From: Bryum argenteum
Lineage: Eukaryota; Streptophyta; Bryopsida; Bryales; Bryaceae
Reading direction: 5' to 3'
DNA length: 64,000 nucleotides
NCBI GenBank assembly: GCA_037043015.1
Contig: CM073324.1
Span: 22,026,097 to 22,090,096 of the forward strand
How positions within the stretch are numbered: position 1 is the first letter of the stretch; every line of letters starts with the position of its first letter. Below are positions 58,726 to 64,000 of the stretch, in pieces. Under the pieces are notes generated by a model that ran no database searches, was not told the DNA's origin, and was given only the letters and a program-made list of their open reading frames with translations. The translations under genes were made by a program, and so were the position numbers.

Positions 58726-59665
58726 CAGTGGGGTACAGTTTGCTTACGAATTCCTCCTCAGAGGGAGTTTTTGTAAAAAGTTTGATAATTCGTTGTGAAC
58801 TCAAAAATGATCGGAATCAAAATCCGTAAAGTGTGCTGGAATCACATTAGAGTGTATTACAATACTATAATGAAATATCAATTCCTTTTTGTAATACCAC
58901 TTTGCATATTTCAATTACTTCATACACAATCTACCATTGACTACTCTTACTTTCTGTTCTATTTGAGGTGTTCATTTCAGTTGAAAATTCGAAATCAGCT
59001 TTTGAAGTTGTTCTTGGGGTACTTGGGCACACATTTGTGGCATCATTGATATACCTTGTGTTTAGTTTTTGGCTTGGAGAATTTTTTCAGTAAGTCCCAA
59101 TAGCCAGTAAACTTTGCCAAGAACATGTGAAAGCCTTTCACACAATTACATATGTCCCCCAAATACTAACAAATGTCCTCGAAGGATGGTTGGAGGCTAT
59201 CAAAGTCATGACACTCATGCCTAGCTTAAATTCTTATAGTATTCTTACCAATTTTGAAGGAAGATTCAATTTCCACTTTGGGTTCTAATTAGAGATTCAT
59301 AAGAAACCGCTTCAATACCAAAGAATTCAAAAGAGGAAATTCTTTTTATTATTCTAGTATGTGCCTAAGTATCCCAAGAACAACTTCAAAAGCTGATTTC
59401 GAATTTTCAATTGAAATGAACATCTCAAATAGAACAAAAAGTAAGAGTAGTCAATGGTAGATTGTGTATGAAGTAATTAAAATATGCAAAATGGTACTAC
59501 AAAAAGGAATTGATATTTCATCATAGTATTGTAATACACCCTGATGTGATTCCATCACACTTTACGGATTTCGATTCCGATCATTTTTGAGTTCACAACG
59601 AATTATCAAACTTTTCACAAAAACTCCCTCTGAGGAGGAATTCGTAAGCAAACTGTACCCCACTG
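58726..59665. mobile_element. Long-arm fold-back element A (940 bp)
   Basis: Arms of about 295 bp at each end are complementary over nearly their whole length, starting CAGTGGGGTACAGTTTGC. TA flanks the left end (58724-58725) and the right end (59666-59667). A frame from 58795 in the left arm reads SKMIGIKIRKVCWNHIRVYY. No transposase is recognised. TA targets and a CAGT start suggest the Tc1/mariner superfamily. Confidence 0.75.
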
Positions 59666-59667
59666 TA

Positions 59668-60603
59668 CAGTCGGGTACAGAAATAATTCGAACTGCATTT
59701 GAAGGCAGTTTTTGAAAAAACTTTGAAATGTGCCTGTATACTCAAAAATGATCGGAATTGTAATCCGTAAAAGGCGTTGGAACCACGTCGGAGTGTTTTA
59801 CACTATCATTGCAAAAAATTGCTTCTTTTTTGTAAAATCGTTCAAAGAACTAAAACTCTACATGTTCCATCCACAATTGACCACTGTCGCTTTGTGCTTC
59901 AACTACAATGTTCATTTTCACTTGCAAAATTGATATGAGTGCCATAAGTTGTTCTTTAGCTACTTGAGCTCATTGTTGAATGTTCAAAAATTCTTGCTCC
60001 CTCTAAACTTTTGAGTTGGAGTAGTTTTGTAATGAGTTTCCAATCAACACTTAAGGTGTGAAATTGAACTTTGATTTAAACTCGGCGAGAATGCTAAAAG
60101 AATTTGAGTTTGGCAATGAGCTTATGAAAGTAATCATCCTAACTTTATCAAACCATCCTTTAAGTCCTTGTAGGACATTTCTAGTGGTGTGAATGGCTTC
60201 ACAAAGTTTTGAGAAAAATTGACTAGTCACAAGCACATTCTAAGACATTCCTCCTACCCAAGAAACAAACAAGGAACATATCAATGATTCAATAAGCATG
60301 AGCTCAAGTATTTAAAGAACAACTTATGGCACTCATGTCAATTTTGCAAGTGAAAATGAACATTGTAATTGAAGCACAAAGCAACAGTGGTCAATTGTGG
60401 ATGGAACATGTAGAATTTTAGTTCTTTGAACGATTTTACAAAAAAGAAGCAATTTTTTGCAATGATAGTGTAAAACACTCCGACGTGGTTCCAACGCCTT
60501 TTACGGATTACAATTCCGATCATTTTTGAGTATACAGGCACATTTCAAAGTTTTTTCAAAAACTGCCTTCAAATGCAGTTCGAATTATTTCTGTACCCGA
60601 CTG
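59668..60603. mobile_element. Long-arm fold-back element B (936 bp)
   Basis: Arms of about 290 bp start CAGTCGGGTACAGAAATAA. It begins right after the TA that ends element A and is followed by TA at 60604-60605. Each arm encodes an almost identical 67-codon frame (59730-59933 + and 60338-60541 -, one residue different) reading SKMIGIVIRKRRWNHVGVFY, parallel to element A. The 59958-60309 spacer is unique. Confidence 0.78.
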
Positions 60604-60605
60604 TA

Positions 60606-61338
60606 CAAATCAAGGCTTCAAGGCTTGTCCTCTTCCCTGCATCACTGTGACATAATTAGAGGAGAATTGGAACTATTGCCATTAGCCTCTCTAGACGTTT
60701 AGGCAGCAGCCCAACACCGCTGAAGACATGTGCACATGGTGTCCTATCAGCCCTTTGGGCACCACCAAGAAAACGTCACCTCAAAAAATAAAGCCAAACA
60801 ACTTGTTGAGTAGATTCTGCAACAAGTTTTAAATCAATTATTTACGGAAGCCATGAGAGCAAACTACCTACCAACGAGCCTTCGATTGCCTGCCATGAGA
60901 GCAAACTACCTACCAACGAGCCTTCGATTGCCTGGTAATCCCCGATTTGGTAAAACATATGTAGGATGAAATCATGTTGTATATAACCAGATAGAGATTC
61001 CGTATGGTTCAAGTCCTACACCGTCGTGAAATAGTAATGAATCCACTAGGAAGGTAAGAAAAATAAACATCTGAAGACTACATTTCATAAGTGTAAATTT
61101 CAGTATCATTGACATGACAAGAGGTCTGCGAATAAATTTACATGATCCTCAAGACACGGTAGATGTGTTCTAAAGGATAATGATACCTCATAAACCTTCG
61201 AATCGTGCTTAGACCGACAAGAATGATACCTCATTCTTGTTGCAGATTGATATATAAAGATGACCTGAGGAATTCATCCGAAAGAGTATTCGATTGGAAT
61301 AGTATAATCTGAAGGTGAAGAGTAGAACGTAGGAGCCA
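60606..61338. other. Stretch downstream of the ARMH3-like gene
   Basis: Contains the 42-bp perfect duplication at 60851-60934 and the presumed 3' UTR of the minus-strand gene. No other gene. Confidence 0.45.
60851..60934. repeat. Perfect 42-bp tandem duplication
   Basis: The unit beginning CCATGAGAGCAAACTACC is repeated exactly twice without a mismatch, so the event is recent. Confidence 0.9.
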
Positions 61339-64000
61339 CTACATTGCCTCCAACTCCGGCTTCGGGGTTCCAGCAACAACTTGCTTCCGACTCTCAGATA
61401 TCACTGCTCGAGCCAGGTTATTAAGCATCCGCAAATCGGACGTCCCTTCTGTGTACGAATGACCCGGGCCAGCATGTGTGGATTTCAGCTTAAGGTTCGA
61501 TGTTCCTTTTCTTCTTACACCTAGGAGGGCCTGCTCCATTGTGGGCTGTCCACGCACGCCCAGGCCAGAAATTTGAACCTCGTAGTGATACTTAATCGCT
61601 AGAACATTCACCTGAACATACCGAATGTGACTCGTTATCTCGAGATTCCTTTGTGAAGAACGGGAGTCAAGTTTATGGATCAGTCACAGAACAAGCAAGG
61701 GAGGTTTACCAGTTGGATACGGCCTCTTAATGGAGCTCGAGCTGCTTCTCCATAGGAAGAGGCGGCTGATGTCTGCCCCAGCTGTTCCAGTGATGACATG
61801 TGAGCCATGACTACAGCATGCAGCCTCTCTGTTTCATCGGGCCCAGCCCAAAGCTCCGGGTTGCTTCCCAGGCACATCTCCAGGGTGCCCAGAGCCAAGC
61901 TAGCCAACTCTGGAACTCCAGGTCTTTGAAAATCCTTCTCCTCTCCACACCACGCACAGGTCTCTAGAAGACCATCCCAGACGGCAATCCAATTCAGACT
62001 TGACGACGACAGCTGCAGTCCTGTGGTCTTTAGGTTGTTCAAGGTGATTGACACCAGAACAGCTGCTCGATAGAACAAATCGGCGTCCAAGTGAGCAGAC
62101 CCCTCAGGCTTTAGTGCTAGAACGTTTGCTGCCATTTCGAGCATCAGGCTCGATATGCTCTTAAATTGGATTACGAAAGGAATGCCTATTAACCCATTCG
62201 TAGGTAACTGCAACAACGATCACATGTTGTCTCAATGATGCATCTCAAAAAAATCATAAATTGCCTCGCTATACTCAATCAGCATAGAACCTTATGCTTC
62301 GAAGGGTAAGGAGAGCTGTACCGGACTTGCTACATATGATTGAGAGTCACATCGCAAGAGAAACTCGCCCGCCACGCGATCCTCTGCCATGCAGCGGAAT
62401 ATAGTAAAGCAAAGTTTTGCTCGCAACGCTCCTGAAACACCTGAAGTTGCAAGCTGAGAGACAACTTCTGTTGATATGGAAATGAAGGACCTGATCAAAG
62501 AAGGAAGCTGCTTAATGAGGAGCTTGTCGTTGATAACGAGTGCAGCATTCAATTAGAGAGTAAAATGCAAAATGGTAATTTAAAAACGAAACAGCATGAC
62601 CTTGGTCACTTAATGAACACAATTTTCATCAGTGAAAAGAATCTTACTTCATGATTTCGCTCCAGACCAGAACAGCAGCCTGTCCCGGAGCAGCTACTCC
62701 ACTAAGACCTTGCGCAGAATTCAAAGGCCAAACCTGTGCGCAAGGAAGAGAGTTTCAGCTGGAGTTAGAATCTGGTAGAACACAAAGTAGACACGATAAC
62801 AGTAGTGTCGATAATTTAGGCATTTTCTCGTTCCCGTGTGCTGAGCATGGTAATTGTTGTTAGTCAGACAATAAAAACTGTAACGCTCGTCTCATATTTT
62901 GAAGGACTTAAACGCACTACAACATATAGTGTACTTCTACTAAATTATGAACAAGTTATCAATTTTCGATTTATCGCTAATATGTAGTCAAATGAACGTC
63001 ACGTCTAATTTATGCGGGTCACACTTTTACATCTTATAGGACAACCTCCTTTCAAGATCCAGATCAGATATTATGTCTAGATGCCTACGGGTAAGACCTC
63101 ATACCTGGGTCGATTTCACCACCGGGTTCAGATAGAAGAGGAAATAAAGAAGCAGCAGACCAGCAGACGTATTGCACCACCGTACATTTGCTGCATTGCT
63201 TGACAACATTCCAGCCACTCCATCACTGCTAGTATCCCCCAGATAGGACCCAAGCCCAAAAAAGCTGCCAATGTAACCAAGCAGTCCTCCATCATTCCGG
63301 CTTGCATTAGGGAGAGAGTCGTAATCCGCTGAGGTTACCTCACTGGAAGTAGAAAGAAGCGATGCAACGGTGTTTAGAAGCGGCAAGATGGGAGCAGCTG
63401 GCGACACAAGCCGTTCCGCATAAGGATTGGAAGATTCTCTCCACAGAAGTAGCAAAATGAGAACAAGCGAAGCATCCAACTCAAGCTTCCTTCGATCTGA
63501 CGCGAGCTTCACACTGAAGACAGCAATGATTCCGTCGAAAGCATTGTAGACAAAGAGATAGCTGGCTATGCTATTGGTGTTCACATTTGGTGTGGCCGTC
63601 AAAATGGTTAAGTATACCCTGCATCACAAGGCTTCTGGGTAAGTAAAACTGTGAATCGGTAAGTAAAATTGGCAGCAGTAGACCCTCGCAATCCGGTCAG
63701 ACAATTTCCCAAGACGCAAAGAAGTATCAAGTTAATTGCCTTCGATAGATAAATCGACTTGATGTCCACTAAAGCAGCAGGCTTAATTGGTTCCTGATAG
63801 ATCTACCTACGTTATTTTTGGCCAAGGGATGACTCACTTAATACCCAGCGACTTCACGAGCACAGGAACGTCATCCCTAATAAGCAGGGCTGCTATGCTT
63901 GTAATTAATCGTTTGAAGAAATTGTCTGCATTGTCGACAACACCTGCCACCAATGTAAGGATAGTAGAGCCCTGCCAACGCCACATCTCAGTTTCAAAAC
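61339..64000 (-). CDS. ARMH3/C10orf76-like armadillo-type protein, C-terminal part (partial gene)
   Basis: Six minus-strand exons: >64000-63838, 63618-63105, 62733-62648, 62490 to about 62322, 62207-61710, and 61611-61339 (stop TAG). Splice phases agree except at the 3' end of the fourth exon, where no good GT donor exists; options in phase are GT at 62321 or 62333 and a GCAAGT donor at 62330. The peptide shows blocks shared with human ARMH3: YLFVYNAFDGI followed by LDASLVLILLLLWRESSNPYAERL, LCFTIFRCMAEDRVAGEFLL, and LNWIAVWDGLLETCAWC. The human protein works at the Golgi with GBF1 and PI4KB; the plant role is inferred. About 580 residues lie in the window and the N-terminus is beyond the right edge. 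Confidence 0.82.

Overview
This window is nuclear DNA from a land plant. The evidence is GT-AG spliced genes, a GRAS transcription regulator (a family best known from plants), a DCC-family oxidoreductase with a plastid-style leader, Helitrons with plant-type termini, and long AT-rich intergenic DNA packed with decayed transposons. Low gene density and repeat load would suit a fern, lycophyte or moss, but the species cannot be fixed from sequence alone.

Layout. Only four protein-coding loci can be supported. (1) 223-360 (-): likely first coding exon of an unrecognised gene running off the left edge, with a GC-rich upstream region to about 1340. (2) 17379-18530 (-): a complete five-exon gene for a 210-residue DCC-family thiol-disulfide oxidoreductase-like protein, reconstructed from splice sites and phases. 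(3) 47631-49721 (+): an intronless GRAS protein of 696 residues. (4) 61339 to beyond 64000 (-): the 3' six exons of a plant homologue of ARMH3 (human C10orf76), a Golgi-associated armadillo-like protein. These genes are not an operon and share no evident pathway.

The rest is mobile-element and satellite sequence. Main items: a pair of related Helitrons (9309-9569 and 23750-25387), the longer carrying a broken protein kinase gene; a family of TTAA-flanked inverted-repeat elements resembling piggyBac (at least six intervals plus one composite); two long-arm fold-back elements sharing one TA dinucleotide (58726-60603); TA-flanked MITEs, including one 282-bp copy about 800 bp upstream of the GRAS start codon; two insertions whose empty sites can be read from paralogous repeats elsewhere in the window; and several tandem arrays, one with a higher-order 138-bp trimer (45361-45762) and one of about 192-bp monomers (53060-54145).

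Most short open frames in the AT-rich DNA are chance frames and are not annotated. No tRNA, rRNA or CRISPR was recognised by eye. The strongest candidates for something undescribed are the TTAA family, the twin fold-back elements with parallel arm-encoded frames, and the kinase-carrying Helitron.
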